Shown here: piece after piece, positions 35,301 through 45,837 of the stretch | How positions within the stretch are numbered: the first letter of the stretch is position 1 | How the letters are laid out: each line of letters opens with the position of its first letter | DNA from: UBA4742 sp963773335 | GTDB lineage: Bacteria; Actinomycetota; Acidimicrobiia; Acidimicrobiales; Acidimicrobilacustridaceae | NCBI GenBank assembly: GCA_963773335.1 | Contig: CAVZAT010000002.1 | Span: 682,001 to 746,000 of the forward strand | DNA length: 64,000 nucleotides | Direction of reading: 5' to 3' | Notes under the pieces: generated by a model | What the model was told of the DNA's origin: nothing | Databases searched by the model: none | Seen by the model: the letters and a program-made list of their open reading frames with translations, nothing else | Translations under genes and position numbers: made by a program

Positions 35301-38300
35301 GCTCGGTCTGGTGGAGGCCCACGGCACCGGCACGGTGGTCGGGGATCGCACCGAGCTGGCCACCCTCACCGAGGTGTTCGCGGCCCACGACGCCGAGGTG
35401 GGGCGCTGTGTGCTGGGCTCGGTCAAGTCCCAGATCGGCCACACCAAGTGCGCGGCCGGCCTGGCCGGGCTGATCAAGGTGGCTCGCTCGCTCTACCACG
35501 GGGTGCTCCCGCCGACCGGCAACCTGGTGTCGCCCAACCCCGCTTACGACGCGGCCACCAGTCCCTTCCGATTCCTGGACCAGGCTCGTCCCTGGGTGGA
35601 CGACCAGCGGCGAGCGGGGGTGAGCGCGTTCGGCTTCGGCGGCGCCAACTTCCACGCCGTCCTGTCCGCCTACACCGGGGCCGACGAACCGCGATTCGGG
35701 GTCGAGACCTGGCCATCGGAGTTGTTCGTGTTCCGTGCCGCGCACGTGGCGGACGCCCTCGATCGGGTTGGGCAGCTGTCGACGACGGTGGACGCCATCC
35801 TCGAATCCGACCCGCAGGGCGAGCGGCACCGTCTGCGTGATCTGGCCGCGGCGGTGTGTGCCGAGGGCAACGGTCCCGTCCAGGTGGCCGTGGTGGCCGC
35901 CGACCTGACCGACCTGGCCGACAAGCTGGTGGTCGCCCGCAGCGGCACCGAGCGTCGCGACGGCGTGTTCCTGGCCGAGCCGGAATCGGTCGGGACGCCC
36001 GGACCGCCAGCGACCGCCGAGGCCGAGGCCGACGGGGCTGGCCGACTGGCCTTCCTCTACCCGGGTCAGGGCAGTCAGCGCACCGGCATGCTCGCCGATC
36101 TGTTCGTGACCTTCCCCCACCTCCGCGAACTGTTGCGCGTGGAGGGGGCCTGGACCGACGTCTTGTATCCGTCCACCCCCTTCAGCGCCGAGGCGCGCGC
36201 TGAGCAGAACGCGGCGCTCACCGACACCCGGATGGCCCAACCGGCGCTCGGGCTGTGCGAGCTGGCCATCACCCGGTTGCTGGCTTCGGTCGGGGTGCGT
36301 CCCGAGGTGGCCGGAGGGCACAGCTACGGCGAGCTGGCGGCACTGGCCGGCGCCGGGGTGTTCACCCCCGAGGACCTGCTCGCCCTCAGCCAGGCCCGCG
36401 GGAACGCCATCGTGGAAGCGGCAGGTGACCACGGCGACGACCCGGGTTCCATGGCCGCCGTCAGCGGGTCCGTCGAGGCGGTGGGCGAACTGCTCGAGGC
36501 CCACCCCGGAGCGGTCGTGGCCAACCACAACAGCCCCTCGCAGGTCGTGATCGCCGGCCCGACCGAGGTGGTCGACCAGGTGGTCGAGGCCGCCGGCCGG
36601 CAGGGCATGGCCGCGAAGGCCCTCAACGTGGCCTGCGCCTTCCACAGCCCGCTGCTGGGCACAGCCAGCCCTCGGCTGGCCCAGGTGCTCGAGTCGATGT
36701 CGATGACATCGCCCGACATCCCGGTCTGGGCCAACACCACGGCCGAGCCCTATCCGAGCCAGCCCGACGAGATCCGCCGGCTACTGGCCACCCAGGTGGC
36801 CAGTCCCGTGCGCTTCGTCGACCAGATCGAGGCCATGTACGCCGCGGGCGTGCGGGTGTTCGTGGAGGCCGGGCCGGGCCGGGTGCTGACCCAGCTGGTC
36901 GACAAGATCCTGACCGACCGCCCGCACCGCGCCGTGGCCACGGACGTGTCGGGCGAGCCGGGGGTCCGTCGGTTCCTGCTGGCCCTGGCTGAGTTGGCCA
37001 CTGCCGGCGTCGCGATCGACACCGCCGAGCTGTTCGAGGGGCGGGTCGAGCCGGTCCGGTTGGCCGACCTCCCGGTCCGGGCCCCGGGCTGGACGGTGGA
37101 CGGGCACCTGGTACGCACCGCGTCGGGCCAGGTCGTACCCGGATCGCTCCAGCCCGCCGACGAGTTCCCGGTCCTCAGCATCGGTGCCGGCGGTGGCGAT
37201 CCCGAACGCGAAGCGGCCGTGCTCGACTACCTCCGGAACATCCGCGAGGCGGTGGCGGCCGAACGTGACGTCATGCTCCGCTACATCGGGGCGGGCGACG
37301 GGGAGCGGACCCTTCCCAAGGTCCTGGATGCGGCCAGCACCCCGGCGGTTCCCCCGGCACCCGGACCCGCCATCGTGTTGACCGACGACGGGGCGGCGTT
37401 GGTGGCCGCTCCCGGCCGGCTCCGGGGCGACGAGCTGCTCGGCGTCGTCCTCCAGCTGGTGGCCGACCGCACCGGGTACCCGACCGACATGCTCGATCCC
37501 GACCTCGACCTCGAGGCCGACCTCTCCATCGACTCCATCAAGCGCATCGAGATCATCGGCGAGCTGGCCGAGCGCCTCGGCTGGGACTCCATGGGTGACG
37601 AGGGCATCGACGAGACCATGGTGGAGGAGCTGGCCCAGCTCAAGTCGCTCCGGGAGATCGTGGCCTGGATCGACGGGCTGGACGACCACGACGATCGTGA
37701 CGAGCGAGACGACGAGGCGGTCGGCTCCACAGATCGGCCGCGGGCGCCTCCACCGGCGCCTCCACCGAACCGCCGGCGTCGCCGATCGAGGTCGAGGCGC
37801 CGCCGGCCACCACCCGCTATGTGGTGGCCACCGTCGACCTGGATCCGCTCGAGCCCGAGGCGCGGCGCATCGACGGAACGGCCATCGTCATCGCCGACGA
37901 CGGGCGCGGGGTGGGGACCGCGGTGGCCGCCCAGCTCCGGGCCCTCGGCGCGTCCGTGTCGATCCTGTCCGCCGACGGGCCTCCGGGCGATCCCGAGCTC
38001 GGGTTGCTGGCGGGGGCGGACGGGGTCATCTGGCTGCGGGCCCTGCATCCTGGTGTGGCCGCCGACCCGGGTGCCTTCGATGCCCGGGCGGTCTTCGCCT
38101 GGTGGCAGCCGGCGCTGCTCGGCCGGGTCACCACCCTGGTGGCGGCCACCGCCGGTGCCGGCTCGTTCGTGAGCCTGGGGGCGGGGTCGGCTCCGGGTCT
38201 GGGCCTGGCCGGCATGGCCAAGTCCCTCAGCCGGGAGTTGCGCGACCGCACCGTCCGGGTGCTCGACCTCGACCCCGGCGCGGACCCGGACTCGCTGGCC

Positions 38301-39318
38301 AGCTGCATCGTCGACGAGTACTTCGCTCCGGATGGTCCGGTGGAGGTCGGCTACGACGGCCCGCAGCGGGTGACCCGTGTGGTGGTGGAGGAGCCGTACC
38401 CGTCGTCGGACCAGACGCGCCTGGCGGACACGTTGGGTCCCGATGCTGTGGTGCTGCTCACCGGCGGGGCGCGGGGCATCACGGCCCAGGCGGCGCTGGC
38501 CATCGCCCGTGAGTGCGCCGGCTGTCGCTTCGAGTTGGCCGGGCGCAGCCCGCAGCCGACCGGCCAGGAGGCCCCGGCGCTGGCCGCCGCACCCGGCCGG
38601 GCCGACCTCCGCCAGGCGCTGCTCGACGCCGGCACCCACACCACGCCGGCTGCCATCGAGGCCGAGTGCACACGCCTGTTGGCCGAGCGGGAGATCCGAG
38701 ACACCCTCTCGACCCTCGAGCAGCTGGGATCGGCCGTGGTCTACCACCAGGTCGATGTCCGCGACGGCCTACGCCCTGGCTGCGCTGGTGGCCGACATCG
38801 AGGCGCGGCTGGGTCGCCTCGATCTGGTCGTCCACGGGGCGGGCGTCCTCGACGATCGGTTCTTGCGGGACAAGACGGCCGAGGGCTTCGACCGGGTCTT
38901 CGCCACCAAGGTCGACGCGGCCCGCACCCTGCTCGAGACGATCCCGCCGACCACGCCGATCGCCTTCTTCGGGAGCGTGAGCGGCGTGTTCGGCAACCGG
39001 GGTCAGGTCGACTACGGGGCAGCCAACGACGCGCTGGACGAGTTGGCCACCGTGGCCAACGTGAGCCGACCCGTGCGGGCGGTCAGCCTCGACTGGGGCC
39101 CCTGGGCCGGCACCGGCATGGTGTCGCCGGAGCTGGAGCGGGAGTACGAGCGGCGGGGCATCGGGCTCATCCCCTGCCAGGAGGGCGTGGGAGCCCTGCT
39201 CGACGAGCTCGCCGCGCCCCGGGGTCCCGGACGGGTGGTGGTCATGCGGGCACGACCCGAGGCCATGTCTCCCGACCCGGTCCCGTCCGCCTCCCGCTTC
39301 GAGCCGGCGCGCCGATGA
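32335..39318 (+). CDS. PKS1: iterative PUFA-synthase-like polyketide synthase, ER-like barrel x2, KS-AT-ACP-KR (two apparent frameshifts)
   Basis: ATG 32335 follows AAGGAGGTCCGC; about 2327 residues. Residues 1-250 form a nitronate-monooxygenase/enoyl-reductase-like barrel with GCESGGRVG. Residues 305-575 form a second barrel with GRECGGHVG. KS (670-1100): Cys861 in VDAACAAS, EAHGTGT, KSQIGHTKCAAG. AT (1236-1530): Ser1330 in GGHSYGE. ACP (1700-1775): ADLSIDSIKRIEIIGEL, Ser near 1734, the DSIKR type of PUFA synthases. KR (about 1830-2327): LLTGGARGI, FFGSVSGVFGNRG, DYGAAND. Shifts lie near 37737 (Ala/Pro linker, one base missing) and 38766 (GACGGCC for GACGCC). It should extend, ketoreduce and enoyl-reduce an acyl chain iteratively, with dehydration supplied by PKS2. 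Its stop overlaps the PPTase start. Confidence 0.9.
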
Positions 39319-40046
39319 TCGAGATCGCGCCCTACCTCGATCTGCGCGACCCGGTCGCCGACTCGCCGCCCGAGGCCGGGCTGGTGAGTCGCGTGCAGGT
39401 CTCGCTCGACACCGCCACAGATCTGTCCGTCCTGGCCGATCGCTACCTGAGCCCGAGCGAGCGCCCGGGCTTCGAGGCCCGCTCGCCCCGGGGGCTGGTG
39501 CCCTGGCTGCTCGGGCGCGTGGCGGCCAAGGACGCGGTGCGCCGTCATCTGGTGGACCGGGGGTTCGTCGAGTTCGATCCGAAGCGCGTCGTGGTGGTCA
39601 ACGACGACCACGGGTGCCCGGCGGTGCAGGTGCGGGGTGCCCGGCTCTCGGCCCGCGGGGTTCGGATCTCGATCGCCCACAAGCCCACGGTGGCGGTGGC
39701 GGTGGCGGCCACCCCGAGCCGACCCGCGGCGGGACCCGGCATCGGGGTCGACGTCGAGGCCGTCGAGGCTCGGTCGGCCGCCTTCGAGCGCACCGCGTTC
39801 ACCCCGGCGGAACGCAACCTGGTCCCATCCGCCGGCCCCGAACGCGACGGCTGGTTGACCCGACTGTGGGCGGCGAAGGAGGCGACGGCCAAGGCCACGG
39901 GCCTCGGGTTGAGCGGACGGCCCAAGGCGTTCGAGATCGAAGCGGTTCGTGACCACCACCTGCGCTGTCGCGGCCGCTGGATCGCCACCGAACCGCTCAG
40001 CACCGACACCGGCGACTTCGTGGTCGCCTGGACCGACAGCTACTGA
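39315..40046 (+). CDS. 4'-phosphopantetheinyl transferase, Sfp type
   Basis: A 243-residue protein starts MIEIAPYLDLRDPVADSPPE at ATG 39315 inside the PKS1 stop (ATGA). The magnesium/CoA motifs are GIGVDVEAVEARS (GVDVE near residue 145) and LWAAKEATAKATGLGL (WAAKEA near 185); ISIAHKPTVAVAVA is the upstream His motif. It transfers the phosphopantetheine arm to the Ser of the ACPs in PKS1 and the free ACP at 45469. An N-terminal region (YLSPSERPGFEARS, WLLGRVAAKDAVRRHL) is clearly related to the tail of PKS2, where the catalytic motifs are lost. A dedicated transferase is usual for PUFA-type and enediyne-type synthases. Confidence 0.93.
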   Translation: MIEIAPYLDLRDPVADSPPEAGLVSRVQVSLDTATDLSVLADRYLSPSERPGFEARSPRGLVPWLLGRVAAKDAVRRHLVDRGFVEFDPKRVVVVNDDHGCPAVQVRGARLSARGVRISIAHKPTVAVAVAATPSRPAAGPGIGVDVEAVEARSAAFERTAFTPAERNLVPSAGPERDGWLTRLWAAKEATAKATGLGLSGRPKAFEIEAVRDHHLRCRGRWIATEPLSTDTGDFVVAWTDSY

Positions 40047-40061
40047 GGAGACGGCGAACCC

Positions 40062-41135
40062 ATGGGCCCTTCCATCACGCCGGCGCGCCGCGCCGGGGCG
40101 GTCCTGCCGCCCACCGACGCCTGGACCGGTCCGCTGCTGCGAGCCTGCTCGGCGGCCGCCTCGACCGAGTTCGCCTACCAGCAGGCACCCGAGCCGCTCG
40201 ACCACGGCCACGGGGCCTGGGGGTTCGGGTTCGAGCTCGCCGGTGCGACTCCAGCCGGCGCCGACGGTGGTGGTTGGCAGGGACCGCTGGCCGCTCGGTT
40301 GGCCCTCGATCGACGCGACCTCGACCGTGAGGCCTCAGCCATGCGCCTCAACGCCCGACACGGGCTCGGCGCGCCGGCCGTGCGGACCGTGGTGGCGCTC
40401 GATGTCGGCGACGCCACCCCACCGCTGTGGGCGCTCATCAGCGAGCCCCGGGCCGAGGTGGCGCTGCCCGAGCTGATCGGCTTCAACCTGCACCAGGCGG
40501 GCGACATCCTCACCGGGTTCGCGAGCCACCACGCGGCCATCCACGACCTACCCGTCGACCAGGCCGAGATCTGCGCCGCCATCCCAGTCCTGGTGGCCAC
40601 CGACGAACTGGCCCGCATCGACGCGACCCGGTTCCCGGCCGAGCACGAGTGGCTCGCGTCGCGGATCCCGTCGGCGGCCGATGTGGTCCTGTGCCACGGC
40701 GGATATCAGCCGCTGTGCGTCTCGGGGCCGCCCCCGTCGGCGTGGCCCGACCATGGCGGGCCGGGCCAGGGGCTCACCGTCGACAACTGGAGTGGCGCGG
40801 TGCTGGCCGAGCCCGAGTTCGACGTGGCCTTCACGCTGGTGGCGTTCTGGTCGGCCCATTGCTTCGCGCCCAACCGCTCCGAACGAACCGCCATCAAGAT
40901 GATCCGCAACACCCTGCTCAACACCTACAAGCTCGGCTACCAGTCGTGCCGGGATGTGGATCCTGAGCGCGTGCGCTACTGGCAGGCGTTCCACGCGCTG
41001 CGCGGCCTGGCCCGCATGGGCGGGGCGTACGACGACGCCGGGTCCCCGTTCGCGGCGCAGGATCGCGGGCCTCTGCCCGACCAGCTCGCCCCCGAGCTCC
41101 AGCGGCACTTCAAGCAGCTCACGAGGGTGCGATGA
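40062..41135 (+). CDS. APH-like (aminoglycoside phosphotransferase fold) protein with degenerate active site
   Basis: A 357-residue protein starts MGPSITPARRAGAVLPPTDA, 15 nt after the PPTase and behind TGAGGAGACGG. Its second half reads like an APH/choline-kinase fold: GDILTGFASHHAAIHDLPV, then VVLCHGGYQPLCV where kinases have the HGDxHxxN Brenner motif, then TVDNWSGAVLAEPEFDVAFT where they have the DxW metal loop. The catalytic Asp and the Asn of the first motif are replaced (Gly and Cys), while the later Asp remains. So phosphotransfer is doubtful; binding or structural roles are possible. It overlaps PKS2 by ATGA, so it belongs to the cluster. The fold assignment is by pattern only. Confidence 0.65.
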   Translation: MGPSITPARRAGAVLPPTDAWTGPLLRACSAAASTEFAYQQAPEPLDHGHGAWGFGFELAGATPAGADGGGWQGPLAARLALDRRDLDREASAMRLNARHGLGAPAVRTVVALDVGDATPPLWALISEPRAEVALPELIGFNLHQAGDILTGFASHHAAIHDLPVDQAEICAAIPVLVATDELARIDATRFPAEHEWLASRIPSAADVVLCHGGYQPLCVSGPPPSAWPDHGGPGQGLTVDNWSGAVLAEPEFDVAFTLVAFWSAHCFAPNRSERTAIKMIRNTLLNTYKLGYQSCRDVDPERVRYWQAFHALRGLARMGGAYDDAGSPFAAQDRGPLPDQLAPELQRHFKQLTRVR

Positions 41136-44100
41136 GCGACGCCGATCCCGTCGCTGTCGTGGGCCTGGGGTGCGTGTACCCGGGCGCGGCCGACGTCCAG
41201 GCGTTCTGGGCCGGCATCGTGGCCGGCCACGACGCCATCTCCGACGCGCCCGCCGACCGCCTCGATCCGTGCCTGCTGGCCGACCTGGCCGAATCCGATC
41301 ACCTGCGGTCGCCGCGGGGCGGGTTCGTGCCCGACGACGCCCTCACGTTCGAGCCCGGCCGGTTCGGCATCATGCCGGTGGCGGCCGAGGACGCCGAGCC
41401 GGATCAGCTGCTCGCTCTCAAGACGGCGGCCGCCGCCCTCGACGATGCGGGCGGGTTGGGCGACGTTCCTCGGGACCGGGTTGGGGTGATCCTGGGGCGG
41501 GGCGGGTATCTCACGCCCGGTCTGGTGCGGCTCGATCAGCGGGTCCGCACCGCCAACCAGCTGCTCGAGACGCTGCGCCAGTTGCTGCCCGACGTCGGCC
41601 ACGACCGGCTCGTGGCCGTCCGGGAGGCGCTCGCCGCCCAGTTGGGGCCGCGGCGTCCGGAATCGGCCATCGGGCTGGTGCCAAACCTGGCCGCCTCGCG
41701 CATCGCCAACCGGCTCGATCTGGGCGGCCCGGCCTACACCGTCGACGCCGCCTGCGCGAGCTCGCTCATCGCGGTGGACTCGGCCCGGGCCGAGCTGGCC
41801 TCGGGCCGGTGCGACGTGGTGTTGGCGGGTGGCGTCCACCACTGCCACGACATCACCCTGTGGTCGGTCTTCTCCCAACTCGGCGCCCTCAGCCACTCGG
41901 GCCAGATCCGTCCCTTCAGCCGTCACGCCGACGGCATCCTGATCGCGGAGGGCACCGGGGTGCTGGTGCTCGAGCGCCTGGGCGACGCCCACCGCCTCGG
42001 TCACCGGGTGTACGCCGTGATCGCCGGTACGGGGGTGGCCAGCGACGGCCGGGGCGCGAGCCTGCATGAGCCCGGGAACGCGCGGCCAGGTGCTGGCGCT
42101 GGAGCGGGCGTACCGCGATGCCGGGATCGACCCGAGCACCGTCGACCTGGTCGAAGGCCACGGCACCGCTACCCGCGCCGGTGACGAGACCGAGTTGGCC
42201 ACGCTCCGCCACGTCTACGGGGGCGTCGAGGCCGGATACCGTCGCCGCCGGGTGCTGGGGTCGGTGAAGTCGAACATCGGCCACGCCATGCCCGCCGCCG
42301 GTGCCGCCGGGCTGATCAAGGCGGTGCTGGCCGCGCACCACGGCGTGCTGCCCCCGACGTTGCACGGACAGGATCCCCATCCGGGCCTGGCCGACACCGG
42401 GTTCGGTCTGCTCGACCGGGCCGAGCCCTGGTCGTGCGACGACGGGCCGCGACGCGCCGGCGTGAACGCGTTCGGCTTCGGGGGCATCAACGCCCACGTC
42501 GTGGTCGAAGAGCACCGTGATCCGGCTCGACGCCACCTCGGGTCGCGCCGCCGGCCCGGGCCCGCGTCGGGCGCCGACCAGACCGCGCCGGCGGCCCATC
42601 CCGGGTTCCACACCGACACCCTGCTGCTGGCGGGGCGCGATGCCGCCGATCTGGCCGACCAGCTGGCCGCCGCGTCGCAACGGTCCGACGAGCTCCGCCC
42701 GCTCGTCCCGGCGAGCGCGGGTCCGGCTCGACTGGCCATCGTCGAGCCAACGGCCAAGCGGTTGGAGCTGGCAGCTCGCGTGTTGGAGAAGGGGCGTCCC
42801 TGGCGGGGACGCAACGACGTGTGGTTCGAACCCAGGGGCCTCGTCGCCGACGGGGGACGCGTGGCGTTCCTCTACCCGGGCGTCGAACCCGCCTTCGACG
42901 CCGACCTGACCGATGTCGCCGACTGGCTGGGGACGCCGATCCCGCCGATGCCCGAGGGCGCCACCGACCTCGAGCGTCAGGGTCGGGAGATCTTCGGGGC
43001 CGGGCGCTTGCTGCACGCCGCGCTCGACGAGCTGGGCATCGTGGCCGACGAGGTCGCCGGCCACAGCTTGGGCGAGTGGACCGGGGTGTTCACCGCCGAG
43101 CTCATCCCGGCCACCCAGGCCGATGCCTTCCTCGACGATCTCGAGCCCGGCGCCTTGGAGACACCCGGTGTGGTGTTCGTGGCGCTGGGCTGTGGTGCCG
43201 AGGTGGCCCAGTCGGTCATCGCCGATGTGGAGGGGGTGTCGGTCTCCCACGACAACTGCCCGCACCAGTCGGTCATCTGCGGGCCCGAGTCGGCTATGGA
43301 CGCGGTCGTGGCCCGGTTCGCGGCCCGCAAGGTCATCGCCCGGCCGCTGCCCTTCCGGTCCGGGTTCCACTCGCCGCACTTCGCCCCCTATCTCGACCTG
43401 GTGCGCCACCACTGGGCTCGCATGCCGCTCCAGCCGGCCCGCACCCCGATGTGGTCGGCCACCACCTGCGAGCGATACCCGACCGAACCCGACGCCGTCC
43501 GCCAGCTCGCCCTCGATCACCTGGTGCAGCCGGTCCGCTTCCGCGAGCTCACCGAGCGGCTCCACGACGCCGGCGTCCGGGCGTTCGTGCAGCTCGGCGT
43601 GGGCAGCCTGACCGCGTTCGCCGACGACACCCTCAAGGGTCGCGACCAGTTGACCATCTCGGCCGCCTCGCCCACCTCGGGCCTCGAGCAGCTGGTCCGG
43701 GTCGGGGCAGCGCTCTGGGTCGAAGGGGTGGACGTGCGCCTCGAACGCCTGCTCAGCCCGGCCGGCCAGGCATCGTTGCCGACCCCGCCCGAGGTCTCGC
43801 CCGAGGGCCGGGCCGGGCCGACCATCCGGCTGTCGCTCGGCGCCCCACTGCTTCGTCTGCCGGACTCGGCCGCGTCGGGCCTGCGCCCGCCCGGGCCGAG
43901 CGCCGTGGTCGGGGGTGGGATCGGCGCATCCCCGTACCCCTCGAGCTCGGCCCTGGAGGCCGAGTTCGATGCGCTGGTGGCCGAGACGATGACTGCCGGC
44001 CAGGAGGTCACCGCTGCCCTGGCCCGGCGCGGGTCCGGCCCGCAACCCGGAGCGATCGACGAGTGGCGCGAGACCCTCGAGGTCAGCATCGACACCTTTC

Positions 44101-45491
44101 CGTGGCTGGTGGACCACTGCTTCTATCGCCAGCCCGACGGTTGGGACGATCCCGCCGATCGCTTCCCGGTGCTGCCCATGACCACGATGGTCGAGATGTT
44201 GGGCCAGGCGGCCGCCCGGCTGTCGCCCGATCTGGTGGTCGTCCGGATCGACAACGTCCGCGCCTCGCGGTGGCTGACCGCCGCCCCGCCCACCCCGGTG
44301 GTGATCAAGGCTCGGCGCCGCGGCCCCCACGAGGTGGAGGCCAGCATCGAGGGCTATGTGCGGGCCACCGTCCACCTGGGAGCCGAGGCCGAGCCGACGC
44401 CGGCGCCCAGGGCCGGGGCCCTGCGCAACCCGCGGCCCTCACCCGTGGCGCCCGGGCCGCTCTACGCCGATCACTGGATGTTCCACGGCCCGACCTTCCA
44501 GGGCGTGCGGGCCATCGACGCGTTGGGCGACGACGGGGTCGACGGCCAGATCGAGGTGCTCCCCACGCCCGGCGCGTTCCTGGACAACGCCGGCCAGCTC
44601 TACGGCTGGTGGGTGATGGCCACGGCCGACGCCGATTTCCTGGCCCTTCCGCAGTCGATCGAGCGCATCGAGTTCTTCGGGCCGCCGCTGGCGTCGGGAG
44701 CCACGGTCGATACCAAGGTGCGCATCGTCGATCTGGATCCTCGCACCGTCAGAGCCGACCTGGAGCTGGTCCACGACGGCCGGGTGGCGGTGCGCATCAC
44801 CGGGTGGGTCGACCGCCGCTTCGACAGCGACGCCGCCCTGTGGTTGATGCTGCGCCAGCCCGAGCACCACTTGTTGGCCACCCCGGTGGACGCCGGCTAC
44901 GTCGCGGTGGAGGAGCGCTGGCGTGACTCGGCGTCGCGAGAGCTGATGGCCCGTCGCTATCTCGACGCCGCCGAGCGCGCCGAGTATCAGGCCCTCAACC
45001 CACAGGCCCAGCGCCGGTGGCTGCTCGGGCGCATCGCGGCCAAGGACGCCGTGCGCCATGCCCTCTGGTCCGGCGGGAACGGTGCGCGGTTCCCCATCGA
45101 GGTTCCCCTGGAGTCCCAGGCCGACCGGCCAGCCACGGAGACCGACCTCGATGGGGACTGCGTCGTCGTGCGCGGCGGACCCGCGCACGGGTGGCGGGTG
45201 GCCATCGGGGTCGCCCCGGGGATCGGGGTGGCGGTGGTCGACCGCTCGGTCATTCGGGTGGCCTGCGTCGACGCCGACCCGACGGGGCAGGCGGCCCGCC
45301 TGGCTGACGAGCTCGCCGCGGTCACTCCCGCGGGCACGACCATCGCCACCGACCGGCTGGCGGCGCCGGTGCACCTCACCGTCACACCCGACGCCACATC
45401 CGACGCCGGGTCCCACGACCCCGACACCCGCCCAGGGCCCGCCCTGGCCGTATCAAAGGAGTACGTCGTTGCCTGGACCACATCCGGTTGA
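41132..45491 (+). CDS. PKS2: KS-AT-DH polyketide synthase with decayed PPTase-like C-terminus (one apparent frameshift)
   Basis: ATG 41132 overlaps the APH-like stop; about 1452 residues after ignoring one extra base near 42077 (GGGAACG for GGGACG). KS (1-460): Cys208 in VDAACASS, EGHGTATRAGDETE, KSNIGHAMPAAG. AT (570-850): GHSLGEWTG, RSGFHSPHF. DH (980-1230): a double hot-dog with VDHCFYRQPDGW and PVLPMT, FHGPTFQGV, and catalytic Asp in FLDNAGQLYG. The tail (1270-1452) has RYLDAAERAEYQALNPQAQ, RWLLGRIAAKDAVRH and VAIGVAPGIGVAVVD, homologous to the PPTase at 39315 but lacking the GVDVE and WxxKEA residues. There is no ACP inside; the free ACP encoded next door presumably serves it. Confidence 0.9.
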
Positions 45492-45837
45492 CCAACTGGT
45501 CGCGCCAGCTGGTGCGGCGCCGACCCAGGACGCGGTGCTGACCGACCTGCGCACGATGATCATCGAGGTGATCGGGGAGGACTACATCACCGACACCGAG
45601 ATCGACCTCGACACCTCCTTCTACGAGGAGCTCGAGATCGAGAGCATCGAGTTCGTCGCGCTGGGCGAGGCGCTCCAGGAGCACTACGGCGAGCGCGTCG
45701 ACTTCGCCGCCTGGATCGCCACCCTGGAGGTCGATGACATCATCGCCATGACCGTCGGGCGCCTGACCGACTACATCGTGGCGTCGCTCGCGGTGCAGGA
45801 CCCGGACGCCGAGAGCCACCGGAGCGACGATGGCTGA
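45469..45837 (+). CDS. Free acyl carrier protein of the polyketide cluster
   Basis: A 122-residue ACP. The preferred start is TTG 45469, seven nt after AAAGGAG and inside the last 23 nt of PKS2; no ATG or GTG fits. The carrier helix reads IDLDTSFYEELEIESIEFVA, with the phosphopantetheine Ser at residue 59 (EIESIEF rather than the classical DSL). It is followed by helices ALGEALQEHYGERVDFAAWI and DDIIAMTVGRLTDYIVAS. It should carry the growing chain for PKS2 or hand it to the hydrolase. Its stop overlaps the hydrolase start by 8 nt. The TTG start and tail overlap suggest coupled, stoichiometric translation. Confidence 0.85.
   Translation: MPGPHPVDQLVAPAGAAPTQDAVLTDLRTMIIEVIGEDYITDTEIDLDTSFYEELEIESIEFVALGEALQEHYGERVDFAAWIATLEVDDIIAMTVGRLTDYIVASLAVQDPDAESHRSDDG

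Noticed and set aside
37714..37800. Pro/Arg-rich repeat region in PKS1 as a separate repeat element
   Set aside because: It is the out-of-frame reading of an Ala/Ser/Thr/Pro linker after a likely one-base deletion.
32335..45491. Enediyne-type PKS (PKSE)
   Set aside because: The KS-AT-ACP-KR-DH-PPT order is split over two proteins, the ACP is of DSIKR type, and none of the conserved enediyne accessory genes is visible.
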